Assembly: GCA_008711295.1 (NCBI GenBank)
Contig: VUYV01000063.1
Location: 957,880 to 1,021,879 of the forward strand
Reading direction: 5' to 3'
DNA from: Anarhynchus alexandrinus
Lineage: Eukaryota > Chordata > Aves > Charadriiformes > Charadriidae
Length of the DNA stretch: 64,000 nt
A program made the position numbers and the translations under genes. The notes below the pieces were generated by a model. It saw only the letters and a list, made by a program, of their open reading frames with translations. It made no database searches and was not told the origin of the DNA. Numbering within the stretch: position 1 is the first letter of the stretch; the number at the start of each line of letters is the position of its first letter. Positions 51,131 through 63,884 of this stretch are shown here, in pieces.

Positions 51131-54100
51131 TTTTTTCCTCCTCTTGACTAGTGTGTTCCTGTGCACAACTAAGCTTTCTTAACATCTCAGGTCCCCAACA
51201 TTTGCCAGCTGTGATGTAGTTGGAATAATTACTGCAACATACCTGTACTGAAATTGTGATAGGATACAGGTGTGTTAAGAAATGGTCCTCCTGCTCATCC
51301 CTTTCCACCCTTCACGGTGGGGTTTGCAGATGGTGCTGGACGTCCAGCACACGTGTAAACTAAACTTACTGCCTTAAAATGAGGAATGCTGTCGTGTAGT
51401 GCATAGGCATTATCTCAGCAGGCAGTTGTGAGCGTGACTCAGCTCCGCTTCCTGAGAGAATTCAGGGCTCAGCGTGCAGGGAGGTTGGATGAGGAATGGG
51501 TGTGGATATAATGGGATAATACAGTTATTAGATTAACGTATGGGGAACCATCTGAAACAGGAAAATGATCAGCTTAATTGAAGTAGCGTTTCTCTACTCC
51601 CAATGCTGTGTATCCTTCTCCTTCTTGGTGACTAGTTATGTATTTCGTCTCTCGCCCTGAGCCGGTGGGGAGGCACGCGGTGGTGCTGAGACGGCCACAT
51701 GGGTGTATGGCTTCCTCAGTAGCAACATCAGAGAGCCCCAGAAGCCGCTTATGTCTGCTGCATACCCTCGATGTCCCAAGCGGCTGCAGAGTGTGGTGGC
51801 TCAGTCTCGCATCTTCTGCTTTTAGTGTGATGCGAAAATTGTCATTTTGGCATTCTTCCTTATGCCAGTGGAGAGAAGATGTTACGAGCTGGTTTAGGAA
51901 GTCTGTGAGCCTGAATAGTGCTTCTGACATAGCATGAAATGGTTCTAGTACCTTCCAAATCCTCTTGAGTTCTACTGTCGTTTGACCCTTTTCCTTTGGA
52001 CTTAAAGCTGCAGTAAGAGGTAGAATTGGAGTTACTACGATTACCACAAATACTGTATTTAAGATGCCTTTGTCTTCAAAAGTATGTGCAGATACGGAGT
52101 AATTAGACCACCACTGTGATGGTTTAATCTGAGGTTATTGTTTTGTTTTGTTTTTTTTAAAATTGGGAAATAGAAAAATAGTGCCATGTACATCCATGCA
52201 TGGTCAGATGTAGAAGGAGAACTTCCCAGCTACAGGGCTTGTGCTCTCTGAGATCCTGTTAGTTTTCAGGATGCTGACTCTACTTTTCTCTGCTATTCTG
52301 ATGAGTCACTGGAAAACATGGAGAGTCATGCCCTTGCCGTGATCAGCGAGCCAGTGCGGGCTCTGCCTTGCAGGCGAGGTGCTCCTGGCTTTGGACAGCT
52401 TCATAAACGCAAGGCTTGGTTAAGAAAGGGCTGGATATCTGTATGGGGAGCTGCATTGGGTGTTTTTACTTCGGGACAGTGTGTGATGCCTGGGTAGGTG
52501 CTTCCTAGTGCCATGTATTAGGTCAGAGATAATGTATATGTCAAGGACACCAGCGTTTTAAAAATAGTCTGTACTTCTGTGACTGTGTATGTACAATTGC
52601 TGCACTTCTATGGCATATCCAGGTGAGCTCAAACTTTCCCCTAAGTAGACAGGGTATTGCAAGTGCTTGAGATGGTATCTGTGGTTCTTGGTCCTCGGCC
52701 ACTATCATGCAAGCTGCTTGGATACACTCTATAATGTAGGGTGTGTGTTTACACATACATTAACTAAAAAAAAACCCAAACACAAACCCAACAACAAGCA
52801 AACAAAAAAAACAGTCCACAAACAAAACCAATTTTAGTGTGGGCCACACCAGTTGGGAGTTCCTGTATTTTTGCTTGTGAGAGCAAGTCACAGCTAGCCT
52901 GATTTAGATGCTTTGAAACAGGATGGACTTTGGCCATGTTTCACGGTTAGGGTATTTCAGTGCCTCTCTGTGATTGGGATAGCTTTTCAAAAAGTATATA
53001 TAGAAGCATCTTCAATCCAGGTATGCAGAAATATATGTATTTTTTTTTTTTATTACTAGGAGAGGACTGTAATGAGTTGATGGAATAAGTGGTGATACAA
53101 AGGTTGTGATATATAATTTTTGCAACTGAGTTGTGCTCTTGTAATGGCTCTTTGAAAGGGAGGAGATAGGAATTTGGTAAGAGCAGTGCCATTGAAAGCA
53201 CAGGAACAGCTATGGCTGAGCACTGCTGCTTCGCTTCTGCTGCTTGAGGGAGGACTGCGGCAGTTTAGGACAGATTTGAGGCTTTTGTGGAATCCTGGAT
53301 TTACAGTCCACAGCTGTGGTGAGTGGTGGTGGCATGTGGAGACTCCCCTTTACTAAGGGAGTTGATCTTGTGCTTGCACATTTGTGCCTTAAAGTAGGGA
53401 AGGAAAGTTTTTTAGGAAATTGAAAAAGTTGCATCCTAGTGATGCACCTTAGGAATTGTAGTGATGCTGTGTTGTGAGTGAGGTTTGGAGCTGTCTGGCA
53501 GGACAGGGTGGTTACCTTCGTGCTGTTAACTCTGACACGTCCCAAATTGATGGAGTAAAAATGCCTGAGCAGTATTTGCTAATGTATTTATCAGTGTGTT
53601 TCCATTTTGAGAAAGTGCGTGCAAGTTCAGTCTCCTGGAGACAACATACCTTGCTGTATGCCCAAATTAGAGTTCTGTTTTGTGATACTTCACCTTTTAA
53701 TTCCCTGGATGCATTTCTGTGCTCCCCTGTCCCTGGCATCATACGAAAGAGGGGTAAGGGACTGGTAGATGAGGTGTACTTCTTCCTAAGTGAATGACTT
53801 TAATTTGACTGTAGGCACGCGCTTGGTTGCGCTCAGTTTACTCAGCAGTCACTATTGCTCTCTGTCAATAAATACTTATTGCAAGTGACGAATTGGAGAG
53901 GGTTAAAGATACCGGATAAGTGGAAGCAAGCGTGTACTCCTCTAGGTCAGTGACAACATCGCAGACTGGGACTGTTCCGAGAAATGATTCCTGTAGGGAT
54001 TTACCGGATTTTTTTTTTTTTTTTCCTCATAGAGCACATAGTGACTTCCTATAGGCAGCTGGCTGCCTACGGGCTTAATACAGAGCATTTATTTAACTCT

Positions 54101-57100
54101 GCAGAGAAAGTTTTTGGTCAGTTTAGGAGTTTTTCAGCTATTAATTAACACTCTTGTTCCTAGAAAGTAGAAGGGGAGGGGGAATTTTCAGAAGATGAGT
54201 ATTTACACCTCACATCGTACGCAAGTATGGAGGTGACAATAGGACAAGGTCCTGATGTAAGGTTTTTGGTTTGGTATTAATTCAGGGGGAAAACCACTTC
54301 TGTATTTCCATCTGAATTTCAAGTAATATCTTGGTGGGTTTTGTATCTGTCATTGCCATAAATGCTTGATTTAGGTGCACTGATACAATCTTAATTTTAG
54401 ACTGTTTGCTGTACTTGGCACAGCTTTCTTTGTATTATAAATGCATTTTCCTTTCTGCATAGACAAAGCTTTCAGGGAAGGGGAAAGTAAACTGGATGCA
54501 ACTTAAAGTCAAACCAACATCTCCAGGAAGCCTTTCTGCCAGCTTGCAACTACAGGCATAAGTGTTGCGCTGTTTTTTTCTTTGAAATATTTGTGTTTCT
54601 GGAGTTTGTCCAGTATTGGCTGTAGAGCACACGCAGGATATGCTTTGTCTAATCCTTTAGTAGTCCTTCAGGACTGAAATTCAATACATCTGGTTAAATA
54701 CCCGTAGATGTGTCCAACTTTAGATAAATAGCTGAAAGCTGACTTATATTAATGAATCGAAGCTCAAATGAGGAACTCGTGCTAATCCAGTTTTAAAGTA
54801 TTTACTCCATTAAAGATGTCAGTCTTACCTCTCCTCTTCTACCTGCTCCAAGTCAGAAACTTTCACGAAACACTCAGTGGCAGCTAATCACCGTCTCTAT
54901 GAAATACACGGGCTGATCTTCTTCGTGGGTATTCCTTGACGGGGAGATGGACCACTGAAAAATTAGCATATCCCCTTTTTTTGTAGATTTAAAAACATTT
55001 TTAATTCTGTTTTCTGGCCTGTGGTAGATCCCAAGGCTATTCTAACAATAGTCATTTTCTGAATAATGCTTTAATGAATTCCTTAATGAGTTACTGGAAT
55101 ACTTTCCTCCTTTAGCTTGGGGGGGAAATTGAAATCATGCCCTATCTAAATGGAAAGAATATTCAAAAAGAGATAATTCTTGTAATTCTGAAACTTTATC
55201 TACATTTTCAGGCTGTAGTTGTGAAAACATTTATATGTTTATAGTATTATTAATCTTCCTGTGTTTATGTAATTTGTGCATTAAATCTGATTTCTGATGT
55301 AAAGACTTGTAACACAAGAAGCAGCAGTTGCTGAATTTCAGTTTCATCAGCAAAATATAAAATATCTCTGGAAATATTTTTCCGCTCCATATAGCTTTGT
55401 AACTAAACTGAAATAATTACATTGAGAACTATTATGTGTAATCATGTATCCATATACATAACAAAACAAACAGATGGATGAATAACTGAAGTAACTGTTG
55501 GCCAAGATACTTGAATTTTGGTTTTTTTTAAAGAATATTTCTTAGCACTGCTGCTTTATTTAGAGTACTGTTTATATTATTTGAGCACAGACCTTTTTAC
55601 AACATGTTTTCAGAGGTTTGTGGTGGCTGATTTTACCACAGGGTGTTGGAGTTGCAAAATGTCTATTACCCAGTAGAAAATAAAAGCAATGAGCGATATA
55701 GGGTTTGCTGTGTAATTTATGAGCACAAATGGAAGTAAAAGTGTGCATAATTGGTATATATGCTTGTAGGCACTTGGTTTCTTATGGCACTCTGTTGTGT
55801 ACATCTCTAGTGTTGTAACAGCTGTGTCACTTTGACATTTTTACTACACAAATTAATCAGTATTGAGCTTGCAAACCTGCCTGAGCAGCTCCCCCGCTGC
55901 GTTAGGTACAGGGGTTTTGGGAGTGTGCTGTAGTAAAGCGGGAGTCCCTGAGGAGTCCCGTGTGCGGAGGGCATCCTTGGTGGCATCGTGGAGAATTGTC
56001 TTCCTCGTGGAGGAGCCTCGTGGCTTGACATGGTGAGTTCCTACCTGATTGCTGGCAGAGCTTTGTGAAGGCACAGCTCCTGAGCAGCCTTGAAAATGTA
56101 CTTCTGACAGTGCAGGTGAGCGCTTGGGATTTGTGAGAGCGCACGAACCGTGACGTGCTCGAGAGCCTCTTCAAGCATCCAAATACCTTTTGGAAGCCCA
56201 GCCTTGGGTGTTTGTGTTTGTTCTGCATGCCTTCTCCTCCTTCTCCAAACAAAGCACGGAAATACTGACATCACTTGATTTGAAGTTGAATGTAATAAAA
56301 TAACATATGTTTAGGGAAGGTAGCTGAATAGCCCGTGGGTCCCAGGAGGAGGTAGCCGCCGCCAAACAAGGAGTTGATGATGCCGGACTGTACCCAGACC
56401 TAATGCGCAAGGACCTTCAACTCTGTTGTATTAGTGTAGGAGGGCTTTCCTAACTTCCATACATGGAATTAAAAAAAATAAGTTCAGAATTAAGATGGCA
56501 AACCCTGGTGCCTGTGGTCCCTGCATAAGGCTAAAGAAGGTCATTGGAAGGTGGCAGGGATACAGGATCGTGGAAAGCTCTGTTGTCACCTGTGTCTCCA
56601 GCAGCATGCCTGCCTCCCAGCTGATGCTTTAGCCTTTAGCATCCTCCTAATCGTGCCAGCTGGTCTGCAGGAAAAAAGTTTTGGGACTAGGGAATGGTTC
56701 AGCGAATGGAGTTGGGTGCTTTTGTTGAGGAGTTGCTTCTGCTTCAGTGTAGTGTGTGTATGGTATTGTCTGTAGCGAAGGCTGCGTATCAGAAATGAAG
56801 TGAAAGGAAAGCAACTGGTAATGTAAAAAGTATTCCTGTAGTGGACCCTGAAACAGGAAGTATCTCGGTGCTGAGCCAGATGGAAGTAGCTGATGATAAT
56901 TTGAGTTTCCAAGTCTTGACACAGATGGTGAACAATTTAAAGGGACGCTTGCTTTCAAAAAAATCTGCTGTGCATATGACGCCAGTGAACAAATCATGAC
57001 CCTGAAATGGCTGCGGATTATCAAGGCAGTGACTTGGAATGTTCTATAAATACTGTCCTCTAAAGGAGGGGTTGCACTGCAGTTGTAATGACTAAGTAGA

Positions 57101-58151
57101 GATACGGTTAAGCATGTCACTTGGGTCAGGAAAGTTATAGATAAAGGTCTGTGGGAACCTTTAAACTTTCTCTTGACTAAAGATAAGATTATTCTCCCAA
57201 AATATGAGCATATGAATAAAAACTAACATCATGATGGCAAGAAGTGGAGGTTTTACTTCTACTTTAATTATTATTGTTTATTAAGTAATAGAAAGAGCTA
57301 AAAGAGGGTTTGTTTATTGGTTCTTGTTTGATTTGCGTGGACGTCCTGTCGGTCAGTGGATCTGAAGAAGGGACCCGCTGCAGGCGTGACCAAGCCTGTG
57401 CTTATTCCCTCCTTAACTGCTATGGAGACTGCTGTAGTATGGTGGGCTGTGAGTCTCTCCGCCCTTGCTTCTGCCTTGCGGTGCAGCCTGGGTTTGAAAA
57501 GCTTGGCCTCTTGGTTTATTTATTTTTTCCTACTGCTTTGGGGTCCCACGGGAACATGTTACCTTTTCTGCTGTTCTGTGTTGTACAATCTACGGCTCCT
57601 TCGTAACTCACATATTTAGAAAATAATGCTTATATCCAAGTCTGTATTATGCTCTGTCTGATGTGAGGTAACGATGACGTTGCCTGCTGTCTGGCCTCTG
57701 GCTGCTGGGTGGCCTGGTAGCTTTGGGCTCTGCGGATAGCAATGTATTGCTTTGTAGCTTTTGGACAAAATGTGATTGTGATACAAAACTATGGTTATAC
57801 ATGAAAGCTTTCTCAGAACCCGGGTATTTTCCTTTCTGTGTTTTTTAATCTGTCATATGCTTCTTAATTTTTAATGATTTCCAGGCTTTTTTCTTTATTT
57901 CTCATATTTTGTCTTTATACACAAATGCCCACCGGTTTTCTGCAGGCATTTCCCATTGTCTTGTCATCCTTAATGAAATCCCTTCCTTCCTGCTTACCTG
58001 GCCACCCCCGTTTCACCCACCACGTTGATGGGAACTGCTGGTTGTGTCCCCATCAATCTGTAGCCTTCCCAGTGCTGCTTTGACCAAGAATCTTAGGTGT
58101 AATAGACTTGGGAGACTTTTTTCTTTTTTTCTCCCCTCTGAGCTTGGTGTG

Positions 58152-58206
58152 GTGGTGTGGTTTTGGGGTTGGGTGTGGGCTTTTTTTGTTGTTTTTTTTT
58201 TTTTTT
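58152..58206. repeat. G/T-only tract with long T runs
   Basis: Apart from one C the stretch is only G and T: GGTGGTGTGG, TTTTGGGG, then T7 and a T18-class run interrupted by G. It is the most extreme patch of the + strand T/G excess. Confidence 0.85.
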
Positions 58207-58579
58207 GCTTGTGTGGAGTGATCTCTCTGAAATTTCCAATGTAAAGGGTAAGTGGTGTAACTAAAACAGTGGTTTTACTGATAGTGTTTTTAGTAAGTTG
58301 GTTTAAAAAAAAAGTGGTTTGTGGGGTTTTTTAGTTTAGTTTTGGAGGTATTTGGGCTTTCATTTCAAATCAGAGTTACTTTGTAGAAGGTATATCTTTG
58401 GTATGGCAGTATCTAACTCTGCCTCCTTCCTCGACAGCCTGTCAGCAATGCCTCTAGCTTCTGACACTCTGTCTGCCACCTCGATGTGACCTTGTCAAGT
58501 CTGTTCTGCACTTTTTTGTGTCTCTTCTGATGCTGCTCACTAACAGTTGGGCATAAAGAAGACAACCTTTTTCTCACAG

Positions 58580-58629
58580 ACTTCCCAGGCGATGGGCAGC
58601 AGTAAGCAGAAGAGCAACTCAGAGTCGCT
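58580..58629 (+). other. Candidate 50-base exon with a start codon
   Basis: The acceptor CCTTTTTCTCACAG ends at 58579, and the donor GTAAGA starts at 58630 (preceded by GCT, so the exon side is poor). The ATG at 58592 has G at -3 and +4, a good Kozak context. It opens MGSSKQKSNSES, which looks like an N-myristoylation signal (Met-Gly, then Ser/Lys-rich). Read without splicing, the frame stops at the 14th codon. I do not recognise the peptide, and chance is a real alternative. Confidence 0.22.
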
Positions 58630-59393
58630 GTAAGACCGGGACTTGCTCACAGACACAGCGGGTGGCATTGAATTCTTCTTAATATGAATTTAGTGACATA
58701 TGACAAAGCACTGGAAAGGATGGAAGCAGTAGATAAAGAGCCCTTTCCCAGAGTTTTCAGTTACTGAGCTCTTCTGATGAGAAAACAGTTGTTCTTGCTC
58801 ATGAGTTAAGTGGCTGGAGATGAGAACAGATAGTTTTGTGGCGCAGAGGTATTTCTTAGGCAGTAGTTTCCATAGTGCGTGAGTCAAACGGGACAAAACA
58901 GCAACCCCGAACTTCTGATGGACAGCCAAATATTCTTTTGGTATTTATTGTATTACACTTTGTTTATTTTTATTTGTTGGTTTTGTTCTTGAGTGTCTCA
59001 CTGTAACTAAGAGGCTAAAAGGATTTATAAGAGCATTAGACATTTATCTGGATAATAGAGACATCTGCAGTTACATTAGATTGGATCGTTTTAGCGCTAA
59101 GCATTACTGTCCTAAACAGCTCCAGGACTGATAAGGTGCTGACGGATGAGGGAATTTTTTTTAGTGCTGGCTAATACAGAATTGCCTGCTGTAAGGTCTC
59201 GGTGTGTCTCTAAAATGCTGATTATGGGAACTGGAATTTGGGCTCTGTTTAGTCCGATCTGGTCTCTCTCCTGGTGAATCGCGCTGCTGGGATGTTGATG
59301 CGAGTAGCTCAAGTGCAAGTCTTAATGCGATTATAACAAATCCTTCGTTAAAGCAGTGCCGCCTTGTAATCATGCCTGCAACAAGGATGGGGA

Positions 59394-59421
59394 GTTACTC
59401 GTTTAGTCAGTTACTCGTTTA
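59394..59421. repeat. 12-bp direct repeat, period 16
   Basis: GTTACTCGTTTA occurs exactly at 59394-59405 and 59410-59421. Confidence 0.9.
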
Positions 59422-61096
59422 CGTTGCCCACATAATGGGAAGAGTGTCCCATTAACAAGGTTTTATTTGGGGGGAAAAAAAAAAAAACTTCTTTGAGAAG
59501 CAAGTGAGTCTTTGAGGAGTGCTGAAAGTAGCTCGCTTCACACTCTGTGGGGTGGGAATTCTTATCCCTAAAAAATAAATCAGTGGACTGGATATAGCCA
59601 GATAAGCACTTTTTAATAAAGACTTGAGAGAATTACTCATTTATGGTACTGTTTACGTTTTTAGAAGTTTTGTGTGGGTTTGGCTTGTGTTTGATTTTCT
59701 AGTTGAATGTATTCTTGAAATGATTTATTAACAGATTTTTATCAATAACTTTTGCTGCAAAAAGAGGCCTCTGTTTATTTACTGAACTGGGATAACCGAG
59801 TGATTTAACCGATTCGGATTTGTGCCTTAAATACAGAAAGTACAGTTTGGGCTTACTGCGACAGTTGCTGGTTTCTGCAGTTGGAGCACATGAAGGTGAA
59901 AGTGTTCTTGGCTGAACACTGGAAGAAGTTTTAGTACTATTAGGGCTTGAATATCTAAAATACTGGGATAACTGTGTAAGCTTTTACAGTCCAGGCGTGA
60001 TACCATCTGTAATGCAGTGTGCTGATCTGGGAGCTGTTCTTAAATGTAGATACAAACTCTAAGATTAGAAGTTCATGTAGTGTGTTTGTATAATAGTGTC
60101 TCGATGCTTCCATAACATTTACATAAGGAATGTGGAAAATACAAAATAGTTTTGCAGAGGGGGAAATAGAATAATTGAATACCATCTCAAGTGCTGATAA
60201 GGTGAGGAGGATAGTCATAGCATTGAGAAATGACTGAGTAAACTTAGTAAAAAGTAAAATGTTGGTGAAAACTAGTGAAGCCTTGGGCTCTACAGTCATG
60301 TTTCCCTACTTACTGCATCTGCACGTCGTAGGCGTTTCTGTAGTTACCTTTACATGCATCAACGCAGTCTTGCTCTTGGGACACTAATGGACCAAGAAAC
60401 ATTCTTAAAGTTTAAACTGTTTTTCTTCAGAACACTGGAGGCTCCTAATCCAGAGAAGTAAATTGGATTCCCACATGAAAATGGCACCAGTGCCCTCCCC
60501 ACCCTTTTCAACACACAGGCTGTGGACACGAGTCCCACTGCAGAGTGGTCCAGGTGTCTCGTAGGATGTTTTCACCAAACTTAACCAGAGAAAATGTCTG
60601 TTGATTTATGTCTTAAAAATGTGCTGTGTTGCTGGACATGGGAACTTGAATTGAGCGTACAATGCACTAGCTGCCGTTAGTTTGGTTTTTTTAATAGTTT
60701 TGTTTTGAGGTAGAGGTGCTGAATAAGTTAAGTAACTGAGAAATAACCACTGGTTATTAGACTAATGCAGTATTTTTACAGTGGGCAAATCAAATGTTTT
60801 AAGGCGCAAGTGGTTGTGGAGGATAGATGTGCTGTCCAGTGTAGCACAAGCTTGTGCTACCAGTTGGAGCTTGCCAAATACAAACATTTGAGCAGATTTA
60901 GTATCTGCTGTGTTGTTTTGGAAATCGTTACAGGGAAATTGTTTTCCTTAAGCCGTTGTTTCCAATGGGGCAGTGCTAGAAATGGCACTGATCGGCTCCT
61001 CTAGCCAGGAGCTGGTCCTTACCTCCTCTGTTGGCTGGTCCTACCCTGGGCTACCAGTGTGTGTGTTGTGTGCGCTAATGCTTTATTTCTTTTCAG

Positions 61097-61165
61097 CAAC
61101 GATGCTGGGAAGATAACATGTGAAAAAGAGTAGTTAAAATATTTCTTTCTTATAGCAACAGGTTG
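61097..61165 (+). other. Candidate 69-base non-coding exon
   Basis: The acceptor CTTTATTTCTTTTCAG ends at 61096, and a full-consensus donor TTG/GTAAGT follows at 61166. The sequence between has stops in the frames opened by its ATGs (ATG-CTG-GGA-AGA-TAA; ATG-TGA). If it is an exon, it would be 5' leader with very short upstream ORFs. This is the best splice-site pair I found in the intron, but decoy pairs are common in long introns. Confidence 0.3.
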
Positions 61166-63800
61166 GTAAGTTACTGCTGGGTTCGTGGCACCTTAAGCAC
61201 CCTACTAGCATTAATATACATGACCATCAGTGGTGTTTTTTAAATACACTGTCTTTAGGTGGTTGTGCTTAGGAAGTAAGGTGTTACAGCCTTGAGCTAT
61301 TCTTAATTAATGAGGGTGACTTCGAGGTTTGTGGGAGTAAGGGTTGGAGTTACAAGGGTTGCCTTCAGTGCGTTTCAGTAGGCTGAGGGATGTCCTAGCA
61401 ATGGGGAACCAAATTGGTCAGTAGGACAGGACTCAGTGGCTGCTGGCGGAAAGTTCTCATCTGGGAATTTCCCATGTTCATTTGTGATAGATTATTGGGC
61501 TACATCAACTTTAATTAGACTAGAAAAGGCTTTGGAATGATCAAATTAACTCGTGATAAAGTTAAGTGTTGAGACTATAAATGTAGGTTCCTGTTGCACA
61601 AAAAGGTGTGGAGTTCAACATCCGTCAGCAAAGCTTTTGGGTGTTCCTCTACTCCAGCTTTCCCCACTTCCCAGAAGTTCATATATTTGATTTATGGAGA
61701 GAGTAAAACATGATACTGTGATTTTAAAGAATAGGAATACCATATTGGTTACATTTCTTTCTCCCTATTTCTTCCAGAATGAACATAACAATTAGTATGG
61801 GTTCAAAGGATTCCCCTTAGGTGGGAAACATGGAGTTTGTATGGATATGAACCCCCTCTGACAGCGCTGTAAGGAAACCCTGTTTCTCGTGGAAGGGGTT
61901 GATGGTGAGAGACCGTCTCTCTGCAGCCTGGAGCGAGCCGGACAGTGACTCTTTGTTAAGGCTAGCTGCCGAGCCAACTCTGTCGCTCTTCTGAAAGTGG
62001 CACGAGGCATGTGATTTCTTACTGCTTTGGAGAAAAACAATTTTTCCCTGTTTTTGCAAAATGCCGCTCTTATCTTTGAATGCATTCAATGCTGTTTGAC
62101 TCGCTTCCATGGTTACGTTTTTACATTAATTCTGGTATAAGATACAACTTCAGGAAAAATATCACATATTTCCTATTTCTGCAATAGCCTAGCTGTTGTG
62201 GAAAAGAGAAAGTGTTGGTGGATCAAATTGTGGCCCTTAGCAGGTAATTCTTCTCTCTGACTGTTATTTCTAAGAAAGCAGGACAAGTTCCTCGGGGGTT
62301 ATTTGACTCTGGATCTGTGCTCTGTTCTCTGTAGTTCTTGCTCTTGGAGACAGCTTGAAGGACTGAAAGACAAATAAGATGATGGCAAGTAAAAATAAAT
62401 TGAGTGAAGTTTGGTGTGTAAAAAGCCTAAAACTCCTTCTCCTCTCTTCCCCACTCCATAAGTTTCCCGAGAAAGCAACAGAGGAATTGTGGTTTTGTTT
62501 TCCCTTGTAGAAATGCTGAGGAGGAAGAACAGTAGGAAATGAAAACTCCTTCCCATCACCCCATTTTCCCCTTGCTTTAGGCTTTTTGCTCTGCATCATC
62601 AGCTCTATATTGCAGTGAATACTGTCTTGCAGGGGCCGTTTTTTTGCTAACTATTTCCGCAGTAGTGTGATAGCAGTTTTACTGTGTTGAACTTGATTTT
62701 TATAGTCATTGAAATGACTATTAAAATATAGCTGTGACATTAAGCTCACTGCTATAGAAAGGCTTAGTAAAAGACACCCTCTCTGCAAAATTGTGTTCAG
62801 TGCAATAGAGACCTGCTGCAGTGGCAAGGGAAAAGCTTGAAGCAGGGGAGTGATGCGTCAGGCATCTTCAGATGGAGCGAAGATGAGTGTGGTGTGGATT
62901 GTTTTTGTTAAAAATCCTCATGGAGATGTAACTGGGCTTCATTCTTGCTGGCTTCTGTGTAGCAGCAGCAGAAAGCTGGAAAAGGTGTTTTCATTAAGGT
63001 TCTGCTGCATCCCATGAAGGATGAAGGTCCTTCATGAAATGGCTGTGTCCGTCATCCATGACCAATCTTCTACCCAACCTGTATGCCCTACTTGACCACC
63101 AAATTGGCAACTTGTAATTGAGCATTGGTGCCTGTGCAGACTTTGACCATAGTTTGTGCTGGTTTAGCCTGGAGCACTAGATTGGGAAAGACTTCAGGGT
63201 TTGCCTGTGTTGTGCATGTGACTCTAATATAGTCCCTTTCATAAGCTGGTTTTAAGGTTGAGTTTGTTGCATTTAGGGTTGTTTGCACCTGCTTCTGTGT
63301 TTGGTGGGACAGTTTTGAACTGTACTGCTGCGTTTGGGACCTTCTCCTAAGGCTGCAGATGGTACCTATTGAAGTTCATGCTGTTGCCTTGCTGCGCTTG
63401 GCCATGTGCTGCTGCCTTCACTGTTCTGCTGTGGCTAGTTGTCCCCGATTGCTCCGAGTTATTTACAGAGCTATTGCAGGAAAAGTATTGACATTTTGAG
63501 CAAGCTGAACTCCTTGCAACTGTTGGTTGAGGGATGAGGTGGGCGGCAGCGCTGGTGCAAAGGAAGGGGCGGGGACGTGCAGCCGGAGGCACATCAGCCA
63601 GGAACGGGTGTGGGGCTGCAGGGCTGCCAGCTTCGGTCACTTATCATCTCTTGGGGAACCTCCGTCTAGTGATACGGCCTGACGTTGACTCATGACCAGT
63701 TCCTACACACTTGATCCTCTGCCAGCACAGACCGTAAGCTGAACTAGTCCTCCTCCCCTCCAGTGTTTAATTCTTTTCCTTCCTTCCTTCTCATGTCCAG

Positions 63801-63884
63801 CATGAGATGCGTTTTATGCATAGCAATATTGAAGGTTTTTCAAATTTTGCAAAGACTTCAGGTAGAGGCTGTTTTAAATTTCAG
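63801..63884 (+). other. Candidate coding exon, two possible donors
   Basis: The pyrimidine tract CTTCCTTCCTTCTCATGTCCAG ends at 63800 and is acceptor-like. Two donors with perfect exon sides follow: CAG/GTAGAG (exon end 63861) and CAG/GTAATT (exon end 63884). Two of three frames are open across all 84 bases, one starting at ATG 63802 (MRCVLCIAILK) and one reading HEMRFMHSNIEGF. Neither matches a protein I know. Confidence 0.27.

Noticed and set aside
57310..57606. Cysteine-rich + frame of 98 codons (CRRDQACAYSLLNCYGDCC)
   Set aside because: It resembles a secreted cysteine-rich peptide at first glance. It has no signal peptide, no regular cysteine spacing and no flanking exon structure, and G/T-rich DNA yields many TGT/TGC codons.
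63088..63540. Glutamine/threonine-rich minus frame (SLNQQLQGVQLAQ, SHQTQKQVQTTLN) suggesting a decayed processed pseudogene
   Set aside because: A T/G-rich + strand gives an A/C-rich complement, whose codons naturally spell Q, T, N, P and H. The frame has several stops and I cannot match it to a protein family. A TBLASTN search against bird proteins would settle it.
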